Positions 1-7,897 of a DNA stretch of 49,432 nucleotides are shown here, one piece after another (position 1 is the stretch's first letter; every line of letters starts with the position of its first letter). Source of the stretch: Rhizobium sp. Q54 (GTDB lineage Bacteria; Bacteroidota; Bacteroidia; Flavobacteriales; Flavobacteriaceae); assembly GCA_943328505.2 (NCBI GenBank), contig CALQAH020000011.1:1-49432 (forward strand). The letters are read 5' to 3'. The notes under the pieces were generated by a model. It was not told the origin of the DNA. It did no database searches and saw nothing but the letters and a program-made list of their open reading frames with translations. The position numbers and the translations under genes are program-made.

Positions 1-43
1 TAGACTGCCCCCAAAAAGTTAGACACTATTTGGGGGTATTTTT

Positions 44-571
44 ATGGAAAGAAAAGTCAAATATGATTATGTGTTTAAACTTGAATGCGTAAAACTAGTA
101 TTAGAAAAACATTATTCGTGCAAATATGTTTCTAATCAAAAAGGTTTAAATGAATCTAACATTCGTAAATGGGTTCGATTTTATAGGCAATATGGTAGCA
201 TTGGTTTGCTACCAAGAAAGAACCAGAGTTATTCTGTTACTTTTAAATTGAAGGTATTAAAAGCAATTGACAAAGACTTGATTTCTTTAAGAGAATCAAG
301 TGTAAAATTTAATATCCCTGATCCTGGTATTATTGTTAAATGGAAAAAAGATTTTGCTACTTTTGGTTTAGAAGGCTTACAGCCAAAAACCAGAGGCAGA
401 CCAACATCTATGGAAACCAATAAACGAAAAAAGCGAAAATCAGATAAACCACTGACAAGAGAAGAAGAACTTCTTTTAGAGAATGAGGCACTGCGTTGTG
501 AGAACGAATTACTAAAAAAGTTGCAAGCCTTAATTCAAGCAGAAGAGAAAGCCAAAAAGCGCAAGCCATAA
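44..571 (+). CDS. IS3-family transposase OrfA (helix-turn-helix, leucine zipper)
   Basis: A 175-residue OrfA of an IS3-type transposase. The N-terminal 115 residues carry two helix-turn-helix-like units of the type that bind the IS ends (the segments around FKLECVKLVLEKHYS and FKLKVLKAIDKDLISLRESS). The C-terminal part is charged and ends in a coiled coil, EELLLENEALRCENELLKKL, the leucine zipper used for multimerisation in this family. The stop codon overlaps the orfB start as TAATG. A slippery heptamer at 514-520 allows a -1 frameshift into orfB. The start 40 bases from the IS end is the usual position. OrfA alone is expected to act as a DNA-binding regulator, and as the N-terminal part of the OrfAB transposase after frameshifting. 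Confidence 0.93.
   Translation: MERKVKYDYVFKLECVKLVLEKHYSCKYVSNQKGLNESNIRKWVRFYRQYGSIGLLPRKNQSYSVTFKLKVLKAIDKDLISLRESSVKFNIPDPGIIVKWKKDFATFGLEGLQPKTRGRPTSMETNKRKKRKSDKPLTREEELLLENEALRCENELLKKLQALIQAEEKAKKRKP
514..520 (+). other. Programmed -1 ribosomal frameshift heptamer A_AAA_AAG
   Basis: In the orfA reading frame the bases are CTA AAA AAG, so A_AAA_AAG sits exactly in the X_XXY_YYZ register needed for -1 slippage. Reading on in the -1 frame from base 520 meets no stop codon and runs into the orfB frame through its ATG at 571. An OrfAB fusion of about 435 residues is therefore possible. This is the standard way IS3-family elements make their active transposase. I did not model a downstream stimulatory structure. 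Confidence 0.8.
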
Positions 572-1404
572 TGGAATTAAGGCATAAGTTTGATTTGAAT
601 TTACTTTTAAATCAAACCAATATGGCACGGAGTAATTTTTATTATTATCAAAAAAAGACTAAATCAACCGATAAATACCAAGAGATAAAAGAATTTATAA
701 AATCCATTTATCACAAACATAAAGGTCGTTACGGATACAGGCGAATTACAGATGAACTCAACAGCAAAGGATTAATTATCAACCATAAAACGGTTTTAAG
801 ATTGATGAAATTATTAGGATTAAAAAGTCTGATTAGAGTAAAAAAATACAAATCATACAAAGGGGAACAAGGTAAAATTGCACCAAATATTCTAGCAAGG
901 AAATTTAAGGCAACAGCACCAAATCAAAAATGGGCAACCGATATAACCGAGTTTAATGTCTCTGGTCAAAAATTGTATTTATCGCCTATTATTGATTTAT
1001 TTAATCAAGAAATAATAAGCTATGAACTCACAGAACGACCATTGTTTAATCAAGTTGTAATGATGCTAAATAAAGCTTTTAAGAAAATACCAAACAATAC
1101 AAACCTAATTCTACATTCAGACCAAGGTTGGCAATATCAAATGAAAAGATATCAAAATCAGTTGAAAGAAAAAGGCATAATACAAAGTATGTCTAGAAAA
1201 GGAAATTGTTTAGATAATGCAATTATTGAAAATTTCTTCGGAATACTAAAATCAGAATTGTTTTATCTAAAAAAATACACCTCAATAGACCAACTAAAAA
1301 TGGAAATTAAAGAATATATAAACTATTACAATAACGACAGAAGCAAGTCCAATTTAAACAAAATGAGCCCGATACAATATCGAGCTCATTATTATCAAAA
1401 TTAA
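571..1404 (+). CDS. IS3-family transposase OrfB (rve/DDE integrase core)
   Basis: A 277-residue catalytic subunit. An N-terminal HTH_21-like region (GRYGYRRITDELNSKG, about residues 52-67) precedes the integrase core. The DDE triad is visible: D124 in WATDITEF, D184 in LHSDQGWQYQ and E220 in NAIIENFFG, with 35 residues between the last two, the DD(35)E spacing typical of IS3. The C-terminal YYNNDRSKSNLNKMSPIQY is also typical of the family. The ATG overlaps the orfA stop (TAATG), so separate OrfB could arise by re-initiation, and the active enzyme by frameshift at 514-520. The reading frame is undamaged. Confidence 0.95.
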   Translation: MELRHKFDLNLLLNQTNMARSNFYYYQKKTKSTDKYQEIKEFIKSIYHKHKGRYGYRRITDELNSKGLIINHKTVLRLMKLLGLKSLIRVKKYKSYKGEQGKIAPNILARKFKATAPNQKWATDITEFNVSGQKLYLSPIIDLFNQEIISYELTERPLFNQVVMMLNKAFKKIPNNTNLILHSDQGWQYQMKRYQNQLKEKGIIQSMSRKGNCLDNAIIENFFGILKSELFYLKKYTSIDQLKMEIKEYINYYNNDRSKSNLNKMSPIQYRAHYYQN

Positions 1405-1458
1405 TTATAAATTTGTCCAAACTTTTGGGTTCAGTCTAGAAGAAGGGAGTTTTATATA

Positions 1459-3783
1459 TTAATTTTTTACAATTTTCTTCGTGATGCTGCCATTTTCATT
1501 TTTAATAGATATCAAATAAATCCCATTTGATAATGAAATTGGAATTTCTAAAGTACCATTGATGTTTTGATTGTTGACATTAAAAACAGTTTTACCTAAA
1601 ACATCTACTATAGTTATAGTTGCATTTTCAATTACATAGGATGCATTAATTTGAATGCTGTTTTTAGCAGGATTTTGAATCCAAATACTATTTAAAGCGA
1701 CAGTGTCATTATTTACCAAAACAGGATTTAAAATCTCATTTAAAGTAAAAGCAATGTTTTGATCATTTAAAGTTATATGATTTTCATTTATTGTTGGTAT
1801 AGACGAAGCAGCAAAAGGAGTCACCGAAGCACCTGTAACCGGACTATACAAATTGTTTGTATTAGAAATAGCCATAGAACTCCAAGTTGGAATAAAGCTA
1901 AAATAATCTGCATTTAAATTAGCAAAAAATTCGGTTAATAAAGGGTCAGTACCGGCAGTTGCACCAAATCCGGTCATGTCAAATCTGCCACCAGGACAAG
2001 TGTCAAGACCATCAGTAAAAGTGGGTGCTTTAGAATTGGCCAAACTCTCTAATAATGTTATCCAAATAATAATATTTTGTTGTGCTCTAAAACGACTCAC
2101 CTGGTTGGTTTGATTGGCAGCTGGGGTAAATCGAAGATTAATAATCGCTCTTTGTGATGTTGTAATGTCGAAAGTATGGTTCATTACTTCAAAATTTGGG
2201 GTGTAATTTGTTGTTCCATTTCCTGCACCGTTAGCAATAGAAACATTTCTAACATTAACCGGAAAGCCCATTGTATTTAACTCGTTTTGAAAAGCTGTTC
2301 TGTAATTTGGCGCGCCAAAAGGCAATAATGAAGCTGAAGCGGTATTAAATTCAAATACACTTCCTGATTGTAAATGTCCTTCGAAATGATCAATTAACAT
2401 TTCTCTGGCGGCAGAACTTTTTATCAACCCATCAACTATAGGTTGTACCGCGGTAATAGCAGATGGTCCATAAGCCATATAATTAAAAAGATGTTGGAAA
2501 CCAATAGGAACATTAGCTCCTAAATGGGGTGCATCGAAAGAAATATACAAACGCGTATCAGGGTTTAAACTATTCATTTCCATATAACGTAACGCATAGC
2601 GCGCAATCAATCCACCCATACTTGGCCCGATAACAACATTCTTTTCGCTTCCCACTTTTTGAGCATTGATTTGATTCAATAGTTCCACAAATACCATCGC
2701 ATTTCTTTGAATATAATCAGCACCGCCATCAATTACATTAGAAGTTGTAGGTTGTGTATAAGTTGGAAAATTTAATATGATAACATCAAATCCTTGCGCT
2801 CTTAAATCGGTTGCTAAATTTTGACCTGTAGTTCCATAGTTTAACAAATTGTAGATAATAGCAGTAGAACGACTATCGCCGGGATCAAAACCATCCAAAA
2901 GGAAAATAGGTTTGTCTAAAATTCCATCGGTAGTATCCATAAAAATTTCGTATTCTCCTGTACCGATATAAGCTGCAGTTTCTCCATAACCTTGAAAAGG
3001 AATAGTTGAATTAATGGTATTTACAACATTTGGAGCAAATTGTGTTTGTGGGTTTGCACTCTTTTGAGCCAGATTTTTATTTTGAATTTCAATTTCAAAC
3101 GATTGCTCAACAATTGCAGCATTTGCAAATACTATTTTAAAATTAACAAGCTGTTTTCCGATTTCATTAAATTGTAATTGAAAGGGTTGATTGTATACAA
3201 TTTTAGTCCAAGTTGCAGCTCCGTTTGTTTTAAGATAAACTTCACTCACAGCATTGTCTGTTGTATTAAATAAAAACTTTTCTTTAAGTAGAAATGTTGT
3301 GGTTTTCGATTTTGAAACTAAAGGAGCCATAATTGCTATATTATGTTTGTCAAAAACATTTGTAGCATTTGGTTTTAATTCTATTTGACTAGTACTATTT
3401 AATAAAACATTGCCATTTTCGTAAGCCGATTTTTTTAAGGTTTCAAATTCGGATATTAATAGTGCTAATGGAATTTGATTGGCAACAAAACCTAATTTTG
3501 CTTCTTCTTTAATAAGGTCATATTTAGGTAGTGATTGAGAGTAATCGGCACGTTGAATTTCATGAAACACTTGGTTGAAATAACCTGATGTTATCGGTGT
3601 TTCTCTTTTTTGAGTAGCATTGGATACGCCAAAAACGCGATCATAAAGTATGTTGGTTTTGGTTTTATTTTTCAACAAATCAAATTGTTTATCTTGAGCA
3701 AATCCTACCATTGATAGTAACCCAATAAATAGCATAGTAATTTTTGACCCGAGAGCTTTGCTCGAACTGACAAAGTATTTCAT
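1459..3783 (-). CDS. T9SS-secreted alpha/beta-hydrolase (lipase/esterase-like)
   Basis: A 774-residue secreted protein. An N-terminal hydrophobic signal sequence ends near FAQ (residue 30). Residues about 290-560 look like an alpha/beta-hydrolase with the nucleophile elbow GPSMGG, serine 388, followed by LIARYALRYM, and an upstream strand KPIFLLDGFDPG typical of lipase-like folds. The last ~75 residues (from about IWIQNPAKNSIQ to KKIVKN) are a type IX secretion type A sorting domain. It therefore probably acts at or outside the outer membrane on an ester substrate that cannot be named from sequence. The signal-peptide n-region (SSSKALGS) is encoded by a short dispersed repeat at 3745-3770. 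The IS element at the left edge ends just downstream of the stop codon. The His of the triad was not assigned. Confidence 0.8.
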   Translation of the reverse strand: MKYFVSSSKALGSKITMLFIGLLSMVGFAQDKQFDLLKNKTKTNILYDRVFGVSNATQKRETPITSGYFNQVFHEIQRADYSQSLPKYDLIKEEAKLGFVANQIPLALLISEFETLKKSAYENGNVLLNSTSQIELKPNATNVFDKHNIAIMAPLVSKSKTTTFLLKEKFLFNTTDNAVSEVYLKTNGAATWTKIVYNQPFQLQFNEIGKQLVNFKIVFANAAIVEQSFEIEIQNKNLAQKSANPQTQFAPNVVNTINSTIPFQGYGETAAYIGTGEYEIFMDTTDGILDKPIFLLDGFDPGDSRSTAIIYNLLNYGTTGQNLATDLRAQGFDVIILNFPTYTQPTTSNVIDGGADYIQRNAMVFVELLNQINAQKVGSEKNVVIGPSMGGLIARYALRYMEMNSLNPDTRLYISFDAPHLGANVPIGFQHLFNYMAYGPSAITAVQPIVDGLIKSSAAREMLIDHFEGHLQSGSVFEFNTASASLLPFGAPNYRTAFQNELNTMGFPVNVRNVSIANGAGNGTTNYTPNFEVMNHTFDITTSQRAIINLRFTPAANQTNQVSRFRAQQNIIIWITLLESLANSKAPTFTDGLDTCPGGRFDMTGFGATAGTDPLLTEFFANLNADYFSFIPTWSSMAISNTNNLYSPVTGASVTPFAASSIPTINENHITLNDQNIAFTLNEILNPVLVNNDTVALNSIWIQNPAKNSIQINASYVIENATITIVDVLGKTVFNVNNQNINGTLEIPISLSNGIYLISIKNENGSITKKIVKN
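3745..3770. repeat. 26-bp dispersed palindromic element, copy 1 (inside a signal peptide)
   Basis: The 26 bases begin TGACCCGAG and end CGAACTGA, with a self-complementary centre (GAGC/GCTC). An element of identical length and identical outer arms, but a different centre, occurs at 29421-29446. Here it lies in frame within the first codons of the lipase-like gene and encodes most of the n-region of the signal peptide. Confidence 0.6.
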
Positions 3784-3899
3784 AATTTCATCTTTAAAAG
3801 TGCGTTCGAATATACAAAAAAATCAAATTCTGTGGTATAAAAAAAGTCCAAACATTTCTGAATGAACTTTTTATAAATATAAAGATTTTAAAGTAATGC

Positions 3900-5528
3900 T
3901 TATTCTCCCAAAAACGGATAACGATAATTTTCAGGAGTTACAAAGGTTTCTTTAATGGTTCTTGGTGAAACCCAGCGCAATAAATTTTGTGCTGAACCTG
4001 CTTTGTCATTGGTTCCAGATGCTCTAGCGCCACCAAAAGGCTGCATACCCACAACAGCACCAGTTGGTTTGTCGTTTACATAAAAATTTCCTGCTGCATT
4101 TTGTAAAGCTATAGTAGCTTCTTCTATAGCATAACGATCTTGACTAAAAATAGCTCCAGTTAAAGCATATTCTGAAGTAGTATCTACTAGTTTTAAAGTT
4201 TCTCCCCATTTCGCATCTTCATACACATAAATGGTCATAACAGGTCCAAAAAGTTCGGTTTCCATGGTTGCATAATGCGGATTTGTAGTTACAATAACAG
4301 TTGGTTCTATAAAATACCCAACCGATTTGTCATAATTACCACCCACAATAATTTCAGCATCGCTATCCTTTTTGGCTTGATCAATAAAACTCGCTAATTT
4401 ATCAAATGAACCTTCGTGAATTACGGCTGTGATAAAGTTGCCGAAATCTTCTGGCGAACCCATTTTCATAGATTTTACATCGGTAATCAATTGTGATTTT
4501 ACGTCACTCCACAAACTTTGTGGGATATAAGCTCTTGAAGCCGCTGAACATTTTTGTCCTTGAAACTCAAAAGCACCTCGAACAATGCCAGTAACCACTT
4601 GTTTTACGTTGGCACTTGGATGCGCCACAACGAAATCTTTTCCACCTGTTTCTCCAACAATTCTAGGATAGGTTTTATAAGTATGAATGTTGTTTCCAAT
4701 TTTTTTCCAAATTTCTTTGAACACAAATGTGGAACCTGTATAATGAATTCCTGCAAAATCAGGGCTTGCAAAAATGGTGTCTGAAATCATAATTGGATCT
4801 CCAAAAACCACATTGATAACGCCATCAGGTAAACCTGCTTCTTTAAAAACATCGATAATTATTTTTGCCGAAAACACTTGACTGTCACTTGGTTTCCAAA
4901 CAACAACATTACCCATCATGGCGGCACTTGCAGGAAGATTAGCAGCAATTGCAGTAAAATTAAAAGGTGTTATCGCATAGACAAACCCTTCTAAAGGACG
5001 GTATTCCAAACGGTTCCAAACATCTGAATTAGATGTAGGTTGGTCGTTATATATTTGTGTCATGAATTCCACGTTGTAACGTAAAAAGTCAATCAATTCA
5101 CACGATGCATCAATTTCAGCTTGAAAAATATTTTTTGATTGCGCAATCATGGTGGCTGCATTAATGCGTGCACGATATGGTCCGGCAATCAGTTCGGCAG
5201 CTTTCAAAAAGATAGCGGCACGTTGCTCCCAAGCCATGTTGGACCATTTTGTTCTGTTGCCTAAAGCATTGGTAATTGCCATTTCAACATGCACTTTTTC
5301 TGCCAAATGATATTGCCCAACCACATGTTGGTGATCGTGTGGCGCGGTCATGTTTCTAGTGTTTCCAGTACGAATCTCTTCGCTACCGATATAATTTGGA
5401 ACATCTATAGTTTCATTCCACATTTTTTTATAGGCAGCCAAAACTGCCGCTTTTTCAGGGGAATTTGGAGCGTATGATTTTACTGGTTCATTAACAGATT
5501 TCGGAACATGAAAAAATCCTTTTAACAT
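3900..5528 (-). CDS. pruA: L-glutamate gamma-semialdehyde dehydrogenase (P5C dehydrogenase)
   Basis: A 542-residue aldehyde dehydrogenase of the stand-alone P5CDH group, the usual length for this family. It oxidises glutamate-5-semialdehyde (in equilibrium with pyrroline-5-carboxylate) to glutamate using NAD+, the second step of proline breakdown, in the cytoplasm. The catalytic cysteine is C327 in GQKCSAASRAY and the general-base glutamate is E293 in VGETGGKDFV. The NAD-binding TPFNFTAIAANLP (from residue 187) and FGDPIMISD segments are also present. The gene stands alone on the minus strand with its own -7 box and a leader hairpin. No proline dehydrogenase is adjacent. Confidence 0.95.
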   Translation of the reverse strand: MLKGFFHVPKSVNEPVKSYAPNSPEKAAVLAAYKKMWNETIDVPNYIGSEEIRTGNTRNMTAPHDHQHVVGQYHLAEKVHVEMAITNALGNRTKWSNMAWEQRAAIFLKAAELIAGPYRARINAATMIAQSKNIFQAEIDASCELIDFLRYNVEFMTQIYNDQPTSNSDVWNRLEYRPLEGFVYAITPFNFTAIAANLPASAAMMGNVVVWKPSDSQVFSAKIIIDVFKEAGLPDGVINVVFGDPIMISDTIFASPDFAGIHYTGSTFVFKEIWKKIGNNIHTYKTYPRIVGETGGKDFVVAHPSANVKQVVTGIVRGAFEFQGQKCSAASRAYIPQSLWSDVKSQLITDVKSMKMGSPEDFGNFITAVIHEGSFDKLASFIDQAKKDSDAEIIVGGNYDKSVGYFIEPTVIVTTNPHYATMETELFGPVMTIYVYEDAKWGETLKLVDTTSEYALTGAIFSQDRYAIEEATIALQNAAGNFYVNDKPTGAVVGMQPFGGARASGTNDKAGSAQNLLRWVSPRTIKETFVTPENYRYPFLGE

Positions 5529-5545
5529 AGTTGTATTAATTTAGC

Positions 5546-5577
5546 TTCGCTCATTTAGGGCTTTGCCTAAGAGTGAA
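5546..5577 (-). other. Hairpin in the 5' leader of pruA
   Basis: An inverted repeat reads TTCGCTC-ATTTAGG on one side of the loop GCTTTG and CCTAA-GAGTGAA on the other. It gives an almost continuous stem with one G-U pair and one bulge. It lies between the putative promoter -7 box (5603-5610) and the pruA start at 5528, so it should be part of the untranslated leader. It could influence translation or mRNA stability, or be a decayed dispersed repeat. It matches no riboswitch class I recognise. Confidence 0.4.
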
Positions 5578-5602
5578 AATTATAGAATTATAAATTTATT
5601 GA

Positions 5603-5610
5603 CAAAAGTA
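5603..5610 (-). promoter_or_regulatory. Putative -7 box of the pruA promoter
   Basis: The minus strand reads TACTTTTG, a full match to the Bacteroidota -7 consensus TAnnTTTG, about 75 nt before the pruA start codon. A convincing -33 TTG was not found; a CTG lies at roughly the right distance. It is placed in the short gap between pruA and the upstream DUF885 gene. Confidence 0.45.
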
Positions 5611-5636
5611 CAAATCAATTTTTGAATTTTACAGGC

Positions 5637-7403
5637 TTATTTTCCTGTCGTAATCCAAGCGTTGATTTTCTTTTCTAATAGTGCCAATGGCATTACTCCG
5701 GATTCTAAAACTTTTTCATGGAATTTTTTGATGTCGAATTTAGCACCCATTTTTTCTTGCGCTTTTTTACGCAATTCCATAATTTTTAGTTGTCCAATTT
5801 TATAGGATAATGCTTGCCCTGGGATAGCCATGTATCGCTCTATTTCTGGAATAATACTCGCTTCACTTTCGGCTTCATTTTCTAATGAATATTTTATGGC
5901 TTGTTCTCTTGTCCATCCTTTCGAATGCAAACCTGTGTCAACAACTAGTCGAATAGCACGGTGCATTTCGTTGCCTAGCATACCAAAATATTGATAAGGA
6001 TCCGTGTATAAACCCAATTCTTTTCCTAAACTTTCAGTGTACAATGCCCAGCCTTCGCCATAAGCACCAAACCAAATAAATTTTCTAAAATCGGGTAATT
6101 CTTGATTTTCTTGTTGTAATGAAATTTGAAAATGATGTCCAGGAATGGCTTCATGAAGGAATAAATCTTCATCGCCATATACATTATAATTGGCTACATC
6201 TGGAATCGGAACATAAAAAATACCAGGTCGCGTTCCGTCAGCAGTTCCTTGATTATATTCGGCACTAGCCGTTTTTTCTCTGAAAGCTTCCGTTCTTCTA
6301 ATTTCAAATTTTGTTTTAGGTTGTAAAGCAAAAAGCTTGTTTACATTAGGCTTTATCTTTTCATAAATTGCGTTAAAGTTTGCAATTACTTCTTCTGGTT
6401 TTTTGAAAGGTTTTAATTCGGGTTTGTTTCTAACTTCTTCGAAAAACGCTAATAAAGTTCCTTTAAAACCAACTTGAGTTTTTACTTTTTCCATTTCTTG
6501 TTTTATACGCGCTACTTCGCTTAAACCAAGTTTATGAATTTCATCAGGAGACATGTTGCTGGTTGTCCATTGTTTTACATAAGCGGCATACAATTCATTT
6601 CCATTTGTTAAACTACCAATTCCACTTGTAGTTCTTGAAGCTGTAAGGTATTCGTTTTTTAAAAATACAGCCATTTTTTTGTATTGAGGAATCAATTTAT
6701 CGTTGATTACTGCTGTATATTTTGTGGTCAAATCTTTTTTCACATCATTAGAGAAAGTGCTTGGCATCAGTTTTATAGATGAGTAGAATAGATTGTCTTC
6801 AATTTTTGCTGTGGGCATGTCCGCAAATTGCGGAATAACTTTTTCGGTCAAAGCCTTTGGCAAAACCACTCCTTTTTGAATCCCTTTTTTCATATATACC
6901 AAGGCAGAATCAACCCAAACAGCATAGATTTCCATTCTTTTTAAAAAGTTGGTATAATCTTTTTCAGTTTTAAAAGGTTGTGCGCTTGTTCCGCCAGCAA
7001 ATTGTCCCATGGTTAAGTGGGTTCCCCAGAATTGGTGAACAGGCATTAGGTTGGCGTTTTGTTTTAATAATTGTTGACCTACTTCTGTTTCCCATTTAAT
7101 GATATCGTAACTATTTTTTTCTTCATCGGATAAGCTTGTAGTATCGATTGAAGCCAAGTCTTTTTCATTTTTATCAAAAAAAGCGGCTTGTTTTTTGCGA
7201 TAGGAATCCGTCATTTCAAATTGTAATTGGTCGTTGTATTCGTTTTGACCATTTTGTGTTGCATCAAGTGGATTTAAAATATTTTTTCCGTCAAAATAAC
7301 TTTTTGCGATGGCTGAAAAATTTTGTGATTTCTTTTCTGATTTGCAATTCAGAAACAACAATGACACTAAAATCATAGTTGAGAAAGTGTATAATTTATT
7401 CAT
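5637..7403 (-). CDS. DUF885 family lipoprotein (putative metallohydrolase)
   Basis: A 588-residue protein with a lipoprotein signal peptide (LFLNC, lipidated cysteine 20). It should be anchored in the envelope, facing the periplasm or the surface. The body is a DUF885 domain. Its zinc-binding-like motif LHEAIPGHHFQ has H417, E418 and H423, with further conserved acidic residues near EGWALYTESLGKELG and NEAESEASIIPE. Such proteins are generally treated as putative peptidases or hydrolases of unproven substrate. It is transcribed alone, with about 70 nt to the NTF2-like gene upstream. The start at the lipoprotein signal is well supported. Function beyond probable metal-dependent hydrolysis is unknown. 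Confidence 0.8.
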   Translation of the reverse strand: MNKLYTFSTMILVSLLFLNCKSEKKSQNFSAIAKSYFDGKNILNPLDATQNGQNEYNDQLQFEMTDSYRKKQAAFFDKNEKDLASIDTTSLSDEEKNSYDIIKWETEVGQQLLKQNANLMPVHQFWGTHLTMGQFAGGTSAQPFKTEKDYTNFLKRMEIYAVWVDSALVYMKKGIQKGVVLPKALTEKVIPQFADMPTAKIEDNLFYSSIKLMPSTFSNDVKKDLTTKYTAVINDKLIPQYKKMAVFLKNEYLTASRTTSGIGSLTNGNELYAAYVKQWTTSNMSPDEIHKLGLSEVARIKQEMEKVKTQVGFKGTLLAFFEEVRNKPELKPFKKPEEVIANFNAIYEKIKPNVNKLFALQPKTKFEIRRTEAFREKTASAEYNQGTADGTRPGIFYVPIPDVANYNVYGDEDLFLHEAIPGHHFQISLQQENQELPDFRKFIWFGAYGEGWALYTESLGKELGLYTDPYQYFGMLGNEMHRAIRLVVDTGLHSKGWTREQAIKYSLENEAESEASIIPEIERYMAIPGQALSYKIGQLKIMELRKKAQEKMGAKFDIKKFHEKVLESGVMPLALLEKKINAWITTGK

Positions 7404-7470
7404 AATTGATTGGTTTAGATTGGTAAAACTATATTTTTCAATTGAATTGAGCTGTTAATATAATAGTAAT

Positions 7471-7833
7471 TTATCCGTGATATACTCGGGATGCAATTAT
7501 TTTCCCATCTCTAACTTCGAGTATTTCGGCAACAAGTAGTGCTTCTTCATTAGCAACAGTTCTTATGTATTCCATGAAAACTCTGTCGGAGTTGGATGTT
7601 AATGAAGTTACTTTGTAATGTAATGTTGGTAAACGATCGAAAGAATCTTTCCACCACGAATGTAAGGCATCTTTACCTGTTACAAGTCCCTTTGTTTCGG
7701 GTTGTCTTATTTTTAATTTTGGACTATAATGTTGCGCTTCATCATCGTATAGCGATAACAATTTTTCTAAATTGTGTGCGTTAAAAGCATCAAACCAAAG
7801 ATGCGCAATAGATAAGTTTTTTTCAGGTGTCAT
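7471..7833 (-). CDS. NTF2-like / SnoaL-like small protein
   Basis: A 120-residue protein with the pattern of the SnoaL/NTF2-like alpha+beta barrel. The N-terminal helix IAHLWFDAFNAHNLEKLLSLY is followed by DDEAQHYSP, then TGKDALHSWWKDSFDRLPTLHY and a C-terminal sheet ending in VAEILEVRDGKIIASRVYHG. Members include isomerases, dehydratases and ligand-binding proteins, and the sequence does not allow a choice. It has no signal peptide, so it is probably cytoplasmic. It lies between the DUF885 gene and a terminator that closes the pseudouridine synthase gene, so it is probably transcribed on its own or with DUF885. Confidence 0.75.
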   Translation of the reverse strand: MTPEKNLSIAHLWFDAFNAHNLEKLLSLYDDEAQHYSPKLKIRQPETKGLVTGKDALHSWWKDSFDRLPTLHYKVTSLTSNSDRVFMEYIRTVANEEALLVAEILEVRDGKIIASRVYHG

Positions 7834-7850
7834 GTTTTATTTATAATATA

Positions 7851-7882
7851 AAAATCCCATTCGTTATTGTAAATGGGATTTC
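7851..7882 (-). terminator. Intrinsic terminator of the pseudouridine synthase gene
   Basis: AAATCCCAT at 7852-7860 pairs with ATGGGATTT at 7873-7881 around a 12-nt loop. On the minus strand the stem is followed by a T-rich run (TTTTTATATT). It lies 16 nt after the stop codon of the gene at 7898-8818. Confidence 0.75.
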
Positions 7883-7897
7883 TATTTTTAATTTTTT

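Larger units (their letters stand above)
1..1438 (+). mobile_element. Complete IS3-family insertion sequence (IS150-like organisation)
   Basis: The two ends form an imperfect terminal inverted repeat of about 25 bp. The window starts with TAGACTG followed by CCCCCAAAAAGTTAGACA, and bases near 1414-1438 read on the other strand give TAGACTG followed by AACCCAAAAGTTTGGACA. Inside are orfA and orfB of an IS3-type transposase in -1 relation. The right end lies about 20 bp past the stop codon of the convergent lipase-like gene. Because the left flank is outside the window, a target-site duplication cannot be tested. All key catalytic residues are present, so the element looks intact and potentially active. 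Confidence 0.9.
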
